From: Fallopia convolvulus
Taxonomy: Eukaryota > Streptophyta > Magnoliopsida > Caryophyllales > Polygonaceae
Direction of reading: 5' to 3'
Length of the DNA: 64,000 nt
NCBI GenBank assembly: GCA_964016875.1
Contig: OZ024736.1
Location: forward strand, 42,006,707 to 42,070,706
Below are positions 32,070-44,739 of this stretch, one piece after another. A program made the position numbers and the translations under genes. Under the pieces are notes generated by a model. It made no database searches, was not told where the DNA came from, and was given only the letters and a program-made list of their open reading frames with translations. The first letter of the stretch is position 1; each line of letters opens with the position of its first letter.

Positions 32070-33035
32070 TCCATATAAGTTGTCTTAAATATCGTAATTT
32101 AACTTTTGAGCTTTCTCTCCTTTCCACCTAAGAACAAGATTTTCTCACCCACATCCATGATACTAGTACACCCAAACCGAGGTGCTTCACTTGTTCGAGT
32201 CACATGATGCTCTTAAGGCGAAGGTTGCTGAAGCCATGGAGGTTTTGGGGAACGTTGCTCAACAGCAGTCAGCTAGTAGCCCTGCCTGCTTCTCAACTTG
32301 CTGGATTGTCTCTCAATTACAACCTACATTGAAGATGCTAGGCAGGCAGATCTTCTGCCAGAAATAAGTTTACAAGGATATAAAGAGTTTGCTCCATGAA
32401 GATGGTTCTTGTTTGTGTCTTAATGAGAGGTAATTTTGTGGAAGTTTTGTGAATATTGATCTCGTGATATTGTACATTGAATAATTCCTCTCGTTCGGTT
32501 TTTTAATTAGTTTTTCTCTACGTTTAAATTCCAGCAATCGTGAACCTTAATATTTTACTACTAACTTAGCCAATCTAAATTCACAAATCAATCTCGTAAA
32601 CAACCTCCCCCATGCCTTGCCAGATAAATTAAGAAACTTACCCAATGTTTCGATTATCTTCTTTAAACTACTAAAATACGAGCACGTAGGTGAAGAAGAT
32701 AATTTGAAATAAAATAAGTTAAAGATCTAACAAAACATAAAAACTCCGTATATTCAAAAGATAACTAGGCAGTTAATAAAGTAGAAGGAAAAATTAAGAT
32801 AACTACACAATCTAGTATCTACTACAAACGTAATCAGACAAGCCCTATTATACATGGTATCCTCAAATTCAGGGTAATTACATTCCATTTCATTAACCGA
32901 ATCCAAATTCAATATGAACTTGAAAAATTGTTATCTGGCTACTACAACCTTTTACTCGCCCACAACCTGCTGCAAACCACATTGATCCGATGATGATAAT
33001 TTCGTCTTAACCAATTATATCTAAAACCCAGCAAA
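32070..33035. other. Spacer downstream of the SUD1-like gene
   Basis: Mostly AT-rich DNA, including what should be the 3' UTR of the minus-strand ubiquitin ligase (just below 33036). A stretch at about 32182-32390 looks like a decayed gene fragment with shifted frames; its parent was not identified. Confidence 0.4.
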
Positions 33036-36000
33036 TCATTGCGGGTTAACCCGTCTCTGTCTCAACCCAACATCACTTCCCTGATCAATCCCAGCCACCA
33101 ATTCCTGTTGCAAACCCGACGTTTGTGATTGCCTCTTGTCTTCACCAAAGTTGTGAAGCTGACGCCCAATCAAATAGCGGTCATCCCTTATAGAGTTGTG
33201 AAGGTTTGTGAACCAGGCATGGAACCTCTTTGCACAGAAGCATAGCAAGCTTAGAGAGAGGTAGCCTAGCCATGCAAACCGGTATACAGCTGAGTTCACT
33301 AATAATGGATAGCCTAGCACTGGGAACACGCCTTTAGCTAATACGTATGGAACACAAAGTGCTGTTAACAGCTTCATCATTATTGGCAAGACAATCTCCC
33401 GTAGGACCCACAAACCCTGAAGTCTAGAGAAACCGTCATCTCTAACTCTCTCAAACTTTCTCCTCCAAGTTCCGTCCACTAAGGGCATCATTGGGTCCAA
33501 CATAACCTGGTCACAATGGAAATCAAACTTTTAATCCTGGAAATAGAATAACAAACATCTAAACCTTTTTTTTTATATTACTGAACTTACAAGTCTTGTC
33601 CATATCTTAAGAAAGACGAGTCCTAATGCCCAGTCTTGATAGAGGAGGAAAACAGGGCTCTCATCAATTGGCACACGCATTGGCACAATCACCAAAAGCT
33701 CAAACAACAGTCCAATCAGCACTGGGATGATAAATATCTGGCATAATAAAAACATCAACCCAGTTAAGAGGGCTCTTTCACTTCCAAAAAGTCAAGTGTC
33801 AAAACTAAGATGAATCTATCAGTTCCACACTAAATTATGGAAACAAGTGTGAGAGAGCTTGAATTAGATAGCTTACCCATATGGACAGCAAAGCAAAACT
33901 CTTAAGAGCAATGCCAAACCACTTCCTAATCTGAGCAAACAAAACAGCAGCCCTTCTTGATTTAATGTGCTCAATAGTGTACCTTACTCCAGCAACAGCA
34001 GTCCAAATTACATAGCTTCCAATGGTGAAAGCATACAAATCTGTAGGACAAAAAAAACAATCTAAAATATTAAATCTAAATTGAAGAATAAGTTAGAAGC
34101 AATAATATTCAAGCAAAATTACCATTGCACTTTATCCCATGACTTATAGGGAGAAGAGGAATGACACTGAAGATCGCTCTTCCAAGTGAAACAGGAACAA
34201 CTATTACAGCAGAGTTAAGGACAAGTAGTGTCATCCAAGCCATGTACAATAGCAGCACAATTCGCACAGCAAAGTTGTACCTTCTGCAATATCATTCAAA
34301 AATCAAGTTAGTAAAATATCTGAACAAAGTTGTACCTATTTCAGTACTTGCCATTGTCCAGTTGACTCTTGATTTTGTGTTTGCACACTTTCATGAAAAT
34401 ATACTTGATAAAAGAATCCAGCGGAAACAATTGTTTTTTATTTATTTTTAAAAAAGGAAAAGGTTATTTCAAAGTAGCCATTATTAGGAATTGAGTTAGA
34501 TCAACAGACCCAAAAGAGACAGCACAAGGACACAAACATCTAGCAAGAACACAGGAAATGCACATGACTATATATGCCTTCACACTAGGTTTCACCAACA
34601 CCTTTTATTAGCATGGACGAACTTCAGTAAAACTTACTCATAATCAGATTGCTCATCTCCGTCATACTCTTCAGCAGCATCAGCATCTTGAGAAGTATGA
34701 GGCCTGCCATTCGGTTCATTAGCAGCATCAAGTGCAATACGCGCCTGATCTGGTTGAAGACCTGCAGCAAGACCAGCAGCAAGCTGTGGAGCGTGGAGCC
34801 TCCCCTGCCTTCCAGCATCACCATTTACACCCTCCTGGTTATTGATATCATCAGGCCTGGGGAGTAAGAACTCCGTTAAATCAAGAACCCAACCAACAGC
34901 TGTGAACCAGTAGTGCAAAAGAGATTTAATTGTTGTCTTCAATTTGAAATGCTCAACAGCAAAAGGGATGCAAATTTGAAAAAGAAGCATGTCTGCAGGT
35001 ATCTCTGTGAATGGATCAGACACCCTGCAAAGACAGCACCATAAAATAAGTTAAATGTTACACGAGCAACTACATCAAGCTGCAGACTTGCAGTTGTGAA
35101 ACAAGTTACACCCAAAACAAGGTGCTGACTTACGTAATGTCCAGAGGAAATATAGAAGGTGTCATTCGCATGGCAAGTTTGACGGGTAGAAAAACAAGGA
35201 GCACTATCAAGCTTCCGTAAACAGCGACAGACAGCAAAACTCTACGAGCATGCTTATGCACAGGATCATCAATCAAATCCCGGAATGGGTTATAATTCGG
35301 GTCAGCTGGATCTCGAAGAAAGTACAAGACACCATTGCGCAAAACCTGTACAAGCAAATAAGCAATGTTAAACGTGGAGAGGGACAACACCACAAACAAA
35401 GGCTTTCTTTTAAAGGACATACACTATTCCCTCAAAGAAGACAAGATCATATTACAAAAACATACCCCTCGAAGTAGACTAACAAAGATGCTTATTTGAA
35501 GCATATACACTATCCCCACAACCCAATGAAGCAAAGCACTGGCTAATGGAGATGCTGAAAAGAACTCGACTCTTTGAGCCATTGACTTCCCAAACATCTT
35601 GATAGTACAAACATCTAGCCACCAGCCACACATCAAGGGGAAAACTCCAAGTTCAATGACCAGAAGAAAAGCAACCTTAATCATGGTCATCAAATGCCTC
35701 ATAGCTGCCAAGAATTGCCTTAAAAGAGACGGAATTGCCTCAGCTACTGAAGCAAGACCTAGGAACCTCCCCATTGTCAAGGGCTCACCCCTTGTATACC
35801 GTATCAATGCAACAATTCCAAGATAAAGGAAGATCAGGGAGAAAATGAACATGTATCCAACGGCAAGAGTTGTAACATCAGAAAGCCTTGATGTTCCCAA
35901 AGTCGCCCCTTTCAAAATATTTGAAGGCAAAGAAGAGCTAATATTGTTTGAAGATTCATTTATAAGACTTGCATTTGCTTTCAACAGCTCAGCTGTCTGG

Positions 36001-38791
36001 CTAACAAGACCTTTTTCTGGGCTTTCAGATGATAAATCTGAAACAGAAGTCAGTGCATTCTTTAATGTGATATTAGCTAATGAAAGAGCAGACTCTGTAA
36101 GTGGCATGACTGAGGACAAGACAGGACCAGCTGCGGATGTAAATATCCATGATATGTAATGCAGTATTATCCGACCAAGTGAAAATGGTACAAAAACAAC
36201 CACGCCAAGAAATATCATGTTGCTCGCTAGAACCTGCAAAAAGATACTATGATCAGCTCTAAACAACAAATTGCTAATTTAATACTTATTAAGCAAATAT
36301 AACAGTATAGAAAGATTCACTAGCACAAGATAGCAATGTGGATGAGCAATGGAGCCCTGACTCCGATCAGAAGCTACTCCCAAGTCCCAACTGACTTGAG
36401 TAAAAAGAGATGATAATAAAAGCAGCATGAAATGATAGTGTGCCCACACCCAAATAACAAATGCCTATAAGCATAATGATGCATGAGATGAAGAATTAAA
36501 TTATGTTATACAAACTTAGCTACTATGTAGAATGTTGTCCGATAAAATTGACCGATAATGGTGCAGCAATGGTGTCAGGAAAAAAGCAAAAGGTTACCAT
36601 GATCAAATGACTTAAACATATATATTTATTCCAATTAGGAACTTTATGTTACTGTATCTTCAATTAGTTCGAATATTCTCTCATCATATTCTTTAATACA
36701 GTATTTCTTCTTGTTACCTTTTCTTTGTAATGATGGATCAATTTCTAAAGCGTTTCTTGTAAATTCTACCTCATACACAAGAAACTTACTATAACAAACA
36801 CTTGCATTGATATCTCGGATCCCTATTAGTTGCAAATGCATAAAATCTGAATTTAAAACATATAATGTAAGACCGATACAAAATTTCTAGAGCATTTTAA
36901 GATTAGAGTAACAGGTAAAAAATACTTACAGTGAATGCATTCTCAACCAAATGAAAAACAGGGCCTTGCATACCAACAAGTTCATCAAAGGGAACATCCT
37001 CAGCACCATCAGCATCATCTAGCCCATCAAACATCTGTTCAACTTGAGCTTCAAGACGAGCAGCCTGCCTCTCCCATTGTGCAGCAACTTGTTCTGCGTT
37101 TCTTCTAATCAATTGACCAGCTCCAGCAATCCCTTGTGCACCTACTTCCTCACCATTCCCTTCAATAGCCAAGTTTCTGTTAGGAGCTCTTCTTGCTGCC
37201 TGAGCTACTTCATCCTCTCTGTCAGCATCCTGCTGTCCCCCAAGTTCTCTCAAGTGTCTAAAATAGTCTCTTAAAGATGTGGCTCCAAGAAAAATAAATA
37301 CAATTGTAGCAGATAGAAGAAACCCATGCAAGCAATCAGTAAGGATAACAGCTGTTGACATATGGCTCAGGAATAAACGACTAGCTTCAGCCAAACTACG
37401 AACAAAAGCCATACGCCAAACCCAGAATGTAATGAAGGGAATGATAAGCAGCCAAACAGAGAGCACAAAACTAAGACGCAGAAAGAATTTAAGGACTTGA
37501 AATGCTTTTGCTGCTATCCCATATATAAACTCCTGAAAAGGGAGCCGTGCTGGAGCATTTTCGGCATATACAGGTGAGAATGAAAATGGGTGCTTACAAA
37601 CCTGCAAGAAAGGAATGGTCAAAGCTATTGTGAGAGAACTACAAAAGCCAAACTCTGGCAAAATAATCACATTTGCATAAGCTAATCCAGAATGCACAAT
37701 ATGTTCAGGAGTAAGTAGTGAACACAAACAGAGTATATTCATGCCATCAAAAGGGGCATAAAGATCTCAGCAGACCAGCTTCCAGAAATATATCACTAAT
37801 AAGATAAGAAAGAATCATTCCATATGTGACAACACTAGAAACAGAATTATCAAGTTCAGGTAACCTGCAGAAAAACTCAGGTACAACAACTTGGCCGCTA
37901 AATCCATAATGAAGACAAGCTAAGAGCCTATTATGATCCTGGCTTTTATTTTTCCATTCGCAACCATTATTTGATAAAACATGATATTGATCTTTTTGTG
38001 GTAGTACTATAGAGCACTCTGTCCACGTCACAACAAAGCATAATCGTGATCTTAATATTAGAGCAAATTTACCACCCATTTTTTTTATGAAGCTACGAAT
38101 GCTGCCATTTCTCCAATGTTCAAGTGATTCTATAGAAGTGCAAATTATACATATTTCGCCAGTGTCAAGAGGCTTATTCATATTGGGGAAGAATTAATCA
38201 ACTGAAAGGAGTAGAAGGAGAAATACCCGCCCTAATTGAGCCAATACAAACGCTTATCGTGAATTAACATTAACAATTTCCTTCCCCAAGACGAGGCAAA
38301 CTAAACACACGACAAAGCTCCAAAGTTGAAACATCGAACTTGCATCTTAAAATTAACACAAAAGAAGAGCGATTAATCAGACAAAACCAAACCTCGCACT
38401 GACGAGCATTGCTATGATTTAGCCACTGAAGGAGGCAATCTTGATGAACATACTTGATGCTCCCGCTGCACGCGCAAGGGTACCGCAGCGGATTGTCGGC
38501 ATCACCGGGATTCCGACAGATCCGGCACACATCTTCCTCGTCTTCATCGTCATCATCTTGCTTCTTCACCGAAGCCTCGTTGCTCGTGCTCTCCTCATCC
38601 ACCTCTTCAACTCTTCCCACGATCGGTACATCGATCGAATCCTTCTCCTTCCACGCAGAAGAAGAAGACGACGACATGGACGGAGCAGCTGATTCCTGCG
38701 AGGTTTCAATCCGCGCGTCGGCGTTGGCGGCGGCGATCGAGGACGCGGATTCTTGATTGTAGAAACCTGGGACAGCAGGAGATATCTCCAT
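33036..38791 (-). CDS. SUD1: SUD1/CER9-like (DOA10/MARCH6 family) RING-CH E3 ubiquitin ligase
   Basis: This is a large multi-pass ER membrane E3 ligase of ER-associated degradation; plant SUD1/CER9 controls HMG-CoA reductase activity and cuticular wax and cutin synthesis. Nine exons on the minus strand join in frame: 38791-38393, 37601-36930, 36233-35466, 35345-35134, 35024-34638, 34283-34123, 34040-33877, 33737-33591 and 33506-33036, giving 1,126 residues, close to the Arabidopsis protein (about 1,100). The N-terminal RING-CH has C89, C92, C106, C108, H116, C119, C132 and C135 in C4HC3 order; intron 1 splits it between the last two cysteines. An acidic run (QDDDDEDEEDV) precedes it. Many hydrophobic segments follow, and a coiled, Ala/Glu/Gln-rich cytosolic stretch lies in exon 2. 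All nine splice junctions keep frame with GT-AG ends, so the gene looks functional. Confidence 0.95.
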
Positions 38792-39130
38792 GAAACAGAT
38801 GGAAGATGCAGAGAGAAAATTAGGGTTCCGGCAAAAGAAATCAGAAATCTTCCCTGGGAGAACGGGAAGATTTGATGTGGGAGACGGAGATGTGATAATC
38901 AGTGGAGGAGATTTAGAGCTTTTTCAGAATTCCAGCTTCGCCCCGGGCGTGGCACAAAATTACAGAGTTTGGATCTGAATAATGTGTTAAGTTGGCACAT
39001 AAAACGTCATTTTAAACAACTACGCATACGCCGATACTCTGATACACACCAAAAAAAAAGGTGTGATACAAAGCAAGTCGGTTATACGGAGTATTTTTTT
39101 TTATAAGCAAACAAAGACCATCTATCAGAG
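38792..39130. other. Upstream region of the SUD1-like gene
   Basis: This holds the minus-strand 5' UTR and promoter of the ubiquitin ligase gene. No clear TATA box was fixed, which is common for housekeeping genes. A short A-run with flanking GATACA words (39038-39075) is a doubtful micro-insertion. Confidence 0.4.
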
Positions 39131-39133
39131 AGA

Positions 39134-39240
39134 GTTGGCTTAGGTGGTAAGCCGTCTTACTCCACTTTCACAATGTAATGGGTTCAACTTCAGCGGATGT
39201 AAAAAAATCTATTTGAAAGACTCACCCACCAAAGTCAAGT
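39134..39240 (+). mobile_element. Possible tRNA-derived SINE remnant
   Basis: TGGCTTAGGTGG (39136-39147) fits a polymerase III A box and GGGTTCAACTTC (39180-39191) fits a B box at tRNA-like spacing. No full tRNA fold is present. No target duplication was identified. Confidence 0.35.
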
Positions 39241-39359
39241 GCGCGATCCGGGTCGAACTGGACGTAACCAAGAAGAAGCTCTAGTGAACCAATGGACAAC
39301 CAAAAAAAAATTAGAGGTCATCATGTCGAATGAAAGTATGCAAATCTGAGTCAACTGCA

Positions 39360-39575
39360 AGCGTGATAGAGAACCCGTCAGAAAGAACCAGCGATGAATT
39401 CCACCACAGAATTGCACTCACAGAAGACGTGTTCCCGACCGCAATAATTCAATCTCCCACAGGCAGCGCCAGTCACCAAGAACGACCTTGACCAACTGCA
39501 AATTATCGCCTTCAATCTGGATCTGCGAATGGCCTCGAGAAGTCTCTGACGCATGGCAATGGTCTCGAAGATCAA
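39360..39575 (-). mobile_element. LINE RNase H-like fragment, decayed
   Basis: On the minus strand, in shifted frames, words such as IEGDNLQLVKVV and WRCLWEIELL, then CECNSVVEFIAGS, match the RNase H-like domain at the end of plant L1 elements. Frameshifts break it. Confidence 0.5.
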
Positions 39576-40735
39576 AACAGACTGTCACCCAATTAGAATA
39601 TACAGAGTACTTTTTACTTTTGTCATAAGTCGATTATACCTTTTTTTGAAATTTTTTTATTACATCCTCATTTGTTGTTTTTTCCTTTCAATATTTTAAG
39701 AAAAAATTACTATTCTTAATATCTTTAAAGTTTTGGCTTTTTCGATTGACGCCCATTTTCGGTTCAAAATAGTTAAATTCAAGCTCGTCATTGTGTTCTT
39801 CACCTTTAAATTCGTAAGATTTGATTATTAAAACACCAAAATGCATAACCGAACCATCCAAATTTCAATTTGTAAACAATCTTATAAACAACCCCTTGAA
39901 ATATAGAATTGCCTTAAATTTTAAATGATGTGGTTTGGTTATGAATTTGAGTGTTTTAATAGTTGAATCCTATTAATTTAAGGATGAGGAACGCAATTGT
40001 GAGCACGAATTTAAATTTGAACCGAAAAGGAGTGTCAACAACAAAAGCCAAAATCTCAGGGGTACCAATATGAATAAGTTTGTTCTTAGGACATAAACAG
40101 AAAAAGGCAAAATTTAAGGGGTACTAAGAGAAAATTTCCCTTTTTATACCAAAAAAAAGAGGAAATTTCCTTTTTTGATGAAAAAAGTCGGTTATACTTT
40201 TACGCCTCCTGAAGTCGGAACATTGGAGCCAATCGAGCTCCGTGCTTATATAAGAAAAAAATTCAAATGAAAGAGTAATAAAACAGAAAAAATTACATGT
40301 GGTAAATTTAGATAAATTGAAATTATTTATGATATTCCCTTTTCAGGGAGAAGGGCTCTTCCTTCTCATAGAAATTGTTTAGAGGACTTATCATAAAGGC
40401 ACTACTGAGAAGGAAACGCTGAGAAAGTATAATTTTTTCGCTAAGAAAGTATGATTTTTTTTTTGTCGAGAAGGCGTATATTTGGGAGAAATTGTATGTC
40501 TATTTGTCTTTGACTTTAGGTTTGGAATGTTTTGGTGATACATAAATGATAACTTTTTGTGTGATGTATACGATTTTGATATCTATTCGGAATAGGAAGC
40601 AATTGGGCAAAATGTCCGGGAGACATTCTCAGAGACTTGAAAAGAATTCTTATAATAATTGATAGACAAATCAGAAATTCGGGAAAATTTGTCAAGGGAA
40701 GTTTTAATATAATTAATATTAGAATGTGAAGCCTC
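39576..40735. other. AT-rich intergenic DNA
   Basis: No gene seen. A possible micro-insertion (ATACC plus A-run) at about 40146-40158 lies between near-repeats of GARRAAATTTCC (40128 and 40159). Confidence 0.45.
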
Positions 40736-41415
40736 AACAAAAAATAATAGTATCATTTGCAAAACTTAACAAATGTAAACATGTTCCATTCTTAACAATC
40801 TTGATTTCCTACAAACTTTAAATTGAGAGAAGATTGATATTGTAGTGTTCTAGTAATAAATTCTATAACTATAACAAAAATAAAAGGGGAAATAGGATTT
40901 CCATGTCTAATACCACATTGAGGGAAAAAAACATTCCATGTTCATTATTAACTAGAACAGACGCAAAAGAGGTAGTAATACAAGTCATTACAAGACAAAC
41001 CCAATTTGCATGGAAACCAAATTTAATAAGCATTAATTTAACAAAATCCTGATTTAGTTTATCATAGGTCTTTTCCCTATCTAATTTTTATAGCCATTCA
41101 ACCCAAATTTCCCTTTTTCTTTTTATGGAAATATGAAAAATTTTATGCGCTATAAGGATATTATCCTAAATAAGGCGAACTTGAACAAAAACACTTTGAA
41201 GGGGATGGATTATAGAAGGAAGAACATATGATAAGCGATTAACTGATGACTTAGTGATAACTTTATAAGGAGTATTACAAAGATTAATAGGACAGTAATG
41301 ATGAATTGTGAGCGGATTTTCAATTTTTGGAATAAGAGCTATAAACGAAAAATTAATTGAGTGTAACACAAATCCTAAATGGAAAAAATCATTAATTGCC
41401 AAGACTAGTGAATCA
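40736..41415 (-). mobile_element. LINE reverse transcriptase fragment, decayed
   Basis: Reading down the minus strand, the frame from about 41415 to 41166 gives FIALIPKIENPLTIHHYCPI then NLCNTPYKVITK, which is the conserved start of the L1 reverse transcriptase. Beyond 41166 frames are broken but further words survive, with an FANDTIIF relic (normally FADDT) near 40745. It abuts the F-box pseudogene. Confidence 0.7.
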
Positions 41416-41418
41416 ATG

Positions 41419-41507
41419 TCCGGAAGACTACTTCGAGGTGATTTTCCGGTGGACCAAAAATGTTGGGAAAAATCCAACGGAAAATCACCTCGAAGTAGTC
41501 TTCCGGA
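41419..41507. repeat. Perfect 30-bp inverted repeat at the LINE/F-box pseudogene junction
   Basis: Arms 41419-41448 and 41478-41507 are exact reverse complements, spaced by 29 bases. The right arm leads into F-box-family sequence; sequence outside the left arm is LINE-derived. Confidence 0.9.
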
Positions 41508-42720
41508 TATTGATGAATGGATACTTCGTCTATCTAGGAATAATATCAAAGAGTTAATCCTAGACTTAGGCGATCCTGATTGCCATTTGTCACCGCAAGT
41601 GCATTCTAGTATATATTCTTGTGAAAAGTTGACCAATTTGTAGCTTCAAAATTTCTTATTGGATCCACCACCTTCGACCTTCAAGGGATTCTTGTTCTAG
41701 ATGCGCCTTTCTTTTAAGAATGTTGTCTTGTCTCCTAATTCAATCGAAAGTCTTGTTGTCAATTCTCCTCTTATTGAGAGAATCGAATTAGTTGAATTTG
41801 AAATTCCAAATCTGAGAATTAGTGCTCCGAATCTCAAGTCTATATATTTGCATGGTGATTGCATGAAAATATGCATGTATGCTCCTCTTCTGTTTGAAAT
41901 GTTACTATTGATCCACGATAATTTCAGAATTCAACCTCAACAACAAAAAAAACTCATTATGTATTTATACCAACTTCCTTGGTGGTTTTACTAAATACTA
42001 CTCTTGAGAAGTTGTGTGTTGATTTCGACTTCGTAAAGGTAATGATCAATTTAATGCTTTCCTCGTTTTTGTGTTATCTTTGTATTTGAATAACTTTTTG
42101 AGTCTTAACTGTTTAAATATGGCTCTTTTTTTTCTTGTGTTATCTTTGTATTTGAATAACTTTTCAAGTATCTAAGCATGGCCATTGAATCTTGTCATCG
42201 TACCTTGGTATTTCATCATCTAAAAGATATTGAAATAAATTATGTGAATTTTGAAGCTATAAAAGAGATATCAGTTGTTGCTCGTCTCATCATTGGCGCC
42301 CCTAATCTACACAAGTTTAAAATCTCAGTAAGTGAAGGACACACTTCAGCTTAAAACAAATTATCCAAGTTTATGATGTCTGCTCTTCTGATCTTTTACT
42401 TCTTGTGCAAACTGATTTATAAGTTAGAGGAAAATACGATTCAGAATCTCCGGAGGTACATTTCGGTCATTTTGGATGTACACCCGATTTCACGTTCGCG
42501 AAGCTGAGAGGAGTTGTCTTGAAAGATATTAGCGGTTTTCCGTCCGAAGTGGAATTCATGGTATTTTTACTTCAAAGTTCACCGGTGCTTGAGACAATGG
42601 AGGTTCATCATTTAGATACAACTGGCTGTGAGGAGCAACAACGTAACTCATGATTGAAGAATTAGTAGAGTGCGGTTGGGCTTCTCCAAATGCCGATCTT
42701 TTGACTCCCATTATTCCTTA
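41508..42720 (+). pseudogene. F-box/FBD/LRR family pseudogene, lacking the F-box
   Basis: Sequence from DEWILRLSRNNIKELILDLG onward parallels the middle of the intact gene at 46117, but the first 110 or so residues including the F-box are missing, replaced by LINE sequence. Stops occur at 41641-41643 and again in the LRR part, and the third exon begins ACTGATTTATAA, a stop just after the splice. Exon 2 (about 42172-42330) and FBD exon 3 (about 42413-42650) are recognisable. No functional product is expected. Confidence 0.8.
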
Positions 42721-44422
42721 ATTTCTGTGCTTATCAGTGACTACCTTGGAAACTTGTTTTGAAACTAATTTGGATAAAATACCATATCAAATATGTCCGT
42801 TGGGTTTGTCAATCTTTTTCTATTTTACTTGTCTTCTATATGTATCTTTTGTTTGGTCGAATGTCATCTATACGTATCTTTCTAAACAAGGATTTGAACT
42901 GTTTAACCTTGTAACTTCTTGTTTTGTTGGGCGAGCTTTCTTGTGGATTATCTAACATTCTCTAGTAAGCGGATTCTGGCATGGGTATTAGATTTAGAAT
43001 CACTTGATGCAATATTTCCGAGTTTTAACGCTTTTCATTGTGAGTTTTGTTTGAATAGGGCTCTTGTTGCATTCGTAAGACTCTTTAAGACATGTTAGAA
43101 TAGGTTGGTTGCCATTTGATTCAAATCTCAAACTGACAAATGCAAATCATACTGATTACTTTTGTTAACTCTAAGTTGAGAAGCAGACACGAATTTAGGA
43201 GTGGGTTAGAATATGTTACAGTCCACCCTAAAAAATAACTTGACATCTTAACTAGTATAGCTCAGATGGTAAGAGCAACGCATTTTGGCTTATAGTCTCG
43301 TGCTCGAATAGTTGCTTGTGCAACTCAATTGTTTTTTGTTCTGCCCAACTTACCCCACCTTCTTATTTTTTTACTAGTTTAAAATCAACCAATTCCCTTT
43401 TCCCTTTCTTAACAAATCTTCTCGTACAGATTTTTTTTTAAAAATCAATCCCATCTTTTCTTGATAAAATCTCCTTTTCCTTATATTTCTTTTAGCAAAA
43501 AAAGTCTTTTAGTATATTAATAGTTAAATTTTGATTAGTAGAATTTTTTGTAGTTATAATAATAAAAATTACATTTTCTCTAATTAATTTTACATATCAA
43601 AATTTATTTAACATATAAAACACTTAAAGAAATTTATTGTAAAATTAGGCCAAAATTGAGATAGTTCTATATATTGATTTATTTATAGAGTAAATTCAGC
43701 CTACCCAGGAATTAAATCCTGATTCCGTCGAGAAGTATTACATGAAACGTCTTCCAAAAGACCCATCTACCCTAATACATTATAAAGCAGAAATCAAGTT
43801 TGTGTAAAAATTTGCGCCACGTGGTATACCTTGAATAAAATAATGGAAAAACTTTTTTCAACTTAAAAAACTAAATAATAATTCTAGAAAGTCCCCTTCG
43901 TATTATACTCTAATAATAATTCTAGAAATCACGATTTATCTTAACCACTTTATAAAACACAAAATGAATAGATACCATATTATATGAGTAGAGATTGTTT
44001 CATATAGTATCACATACTAAAAAAAATAAAATTTAATTAATATACACATATTTTTTAAAATATTATTTAAATAATAAACATTACTAAATAAAAAATGAAT
44101 TTATAAAGATTGAAGGCTTTTTAGGGTAAGATTTTAGATCCTATAAAATATATAATGTATATATAAATAATGATTTTATTCTTTAAAAAATCCTAAATAT
44201 AAAAAATGGCTATTTTAAATTTTATAAAATAAGTAATGTATCAAAATAAGTTTTTATCTACATAATTTCCCATCTATGTTTATTGATATTGATTGATAAG
44301 CAATATTATATATGTTATCTTAAGATTATGCTAAAATATTTTTATCGGATTGTTGAAAAAAAAATTAACGATATAAATTTCTATCTATATTTACGCTAAT
44401 TTATTATAAAATAAAAACAAAA
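42721..44422. other. AT-rich intergenic DNA
   Basis: No gene. The word AGCGGATTC followed by CATGGGTATTAGA near 42968 recurs near 48967, after the other truncated F-box copy, so the family duplication extends into the 3' flank. Confidence 0.5.
43258..43340 (+). mobile_element. Possible tRNA-derived SINE remnant
   Basis: TAGCTCAGATGG (43258-43269) is a one-mismatch A box and GTGCTCGAATAG (43300-43311) a degraded B box. Spacing is tRNA-like, but the 3' half of a tRNA is absent, so a true tRNA gene is unlikely. Confidence 0.4.
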
Positions 44423-44739
44423 TCTATAACTATATATTAAAGTTGTCCCTTTTCGAGCCACCAGAATGATTCTGGCCCCACCTCATATTTAAAAAGTTAA
44501 TTTTTATTTCTATTATTAACTATTAAAATTTATCTCTAACATCAAACAAATATCTATATAGTATAACAATATCTTTTGAAAGCTTCTTTATACAAACAGT
44601 TCAAATTAAAGATAAAATATTTTAAAATAAATATAAATCTTTTATCGTATATCTTTTGACGAATTTATTTATAGATATATAATAAAAAAATAATGATAAA
44701 TATTTATAATGTTTAAAATCAATAAAAAAAGATAATCTA
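44423..44739 (+). mobile_element. Duplicated Helitron head (5' part)
   Basis: Starts TCTATAACTATATATTAAAG after a host A, exactly as the Helitron beginning at 44740. Similarity runs through the TTGTCCCTTTTCGAGCCACC block and AT-rich sequence for about 310 bp with scattered differences. Confidence 0.7.

Noticed and set aside
32182..32390. Possible gene fragment (ALKAKVAEAMEVLGN region)
   Set aside because: Looks once-coding but frames shift and no family could be named with confidence, so it is only mentioned in the spacer entry.
37747..38181. 144-codon minus-strand frame in intron 1 of the SUD1-like gene
   Set aside because: No domain similarity and bypassed by the exon 1 to exon 2 junction that completes the RING-CH.
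43258..43330. Possible tRNA gene
   Set aside because: A-box and weak B-box only; acceptor and anticodon stems cannot be formed, so a SINE relic is more likely.
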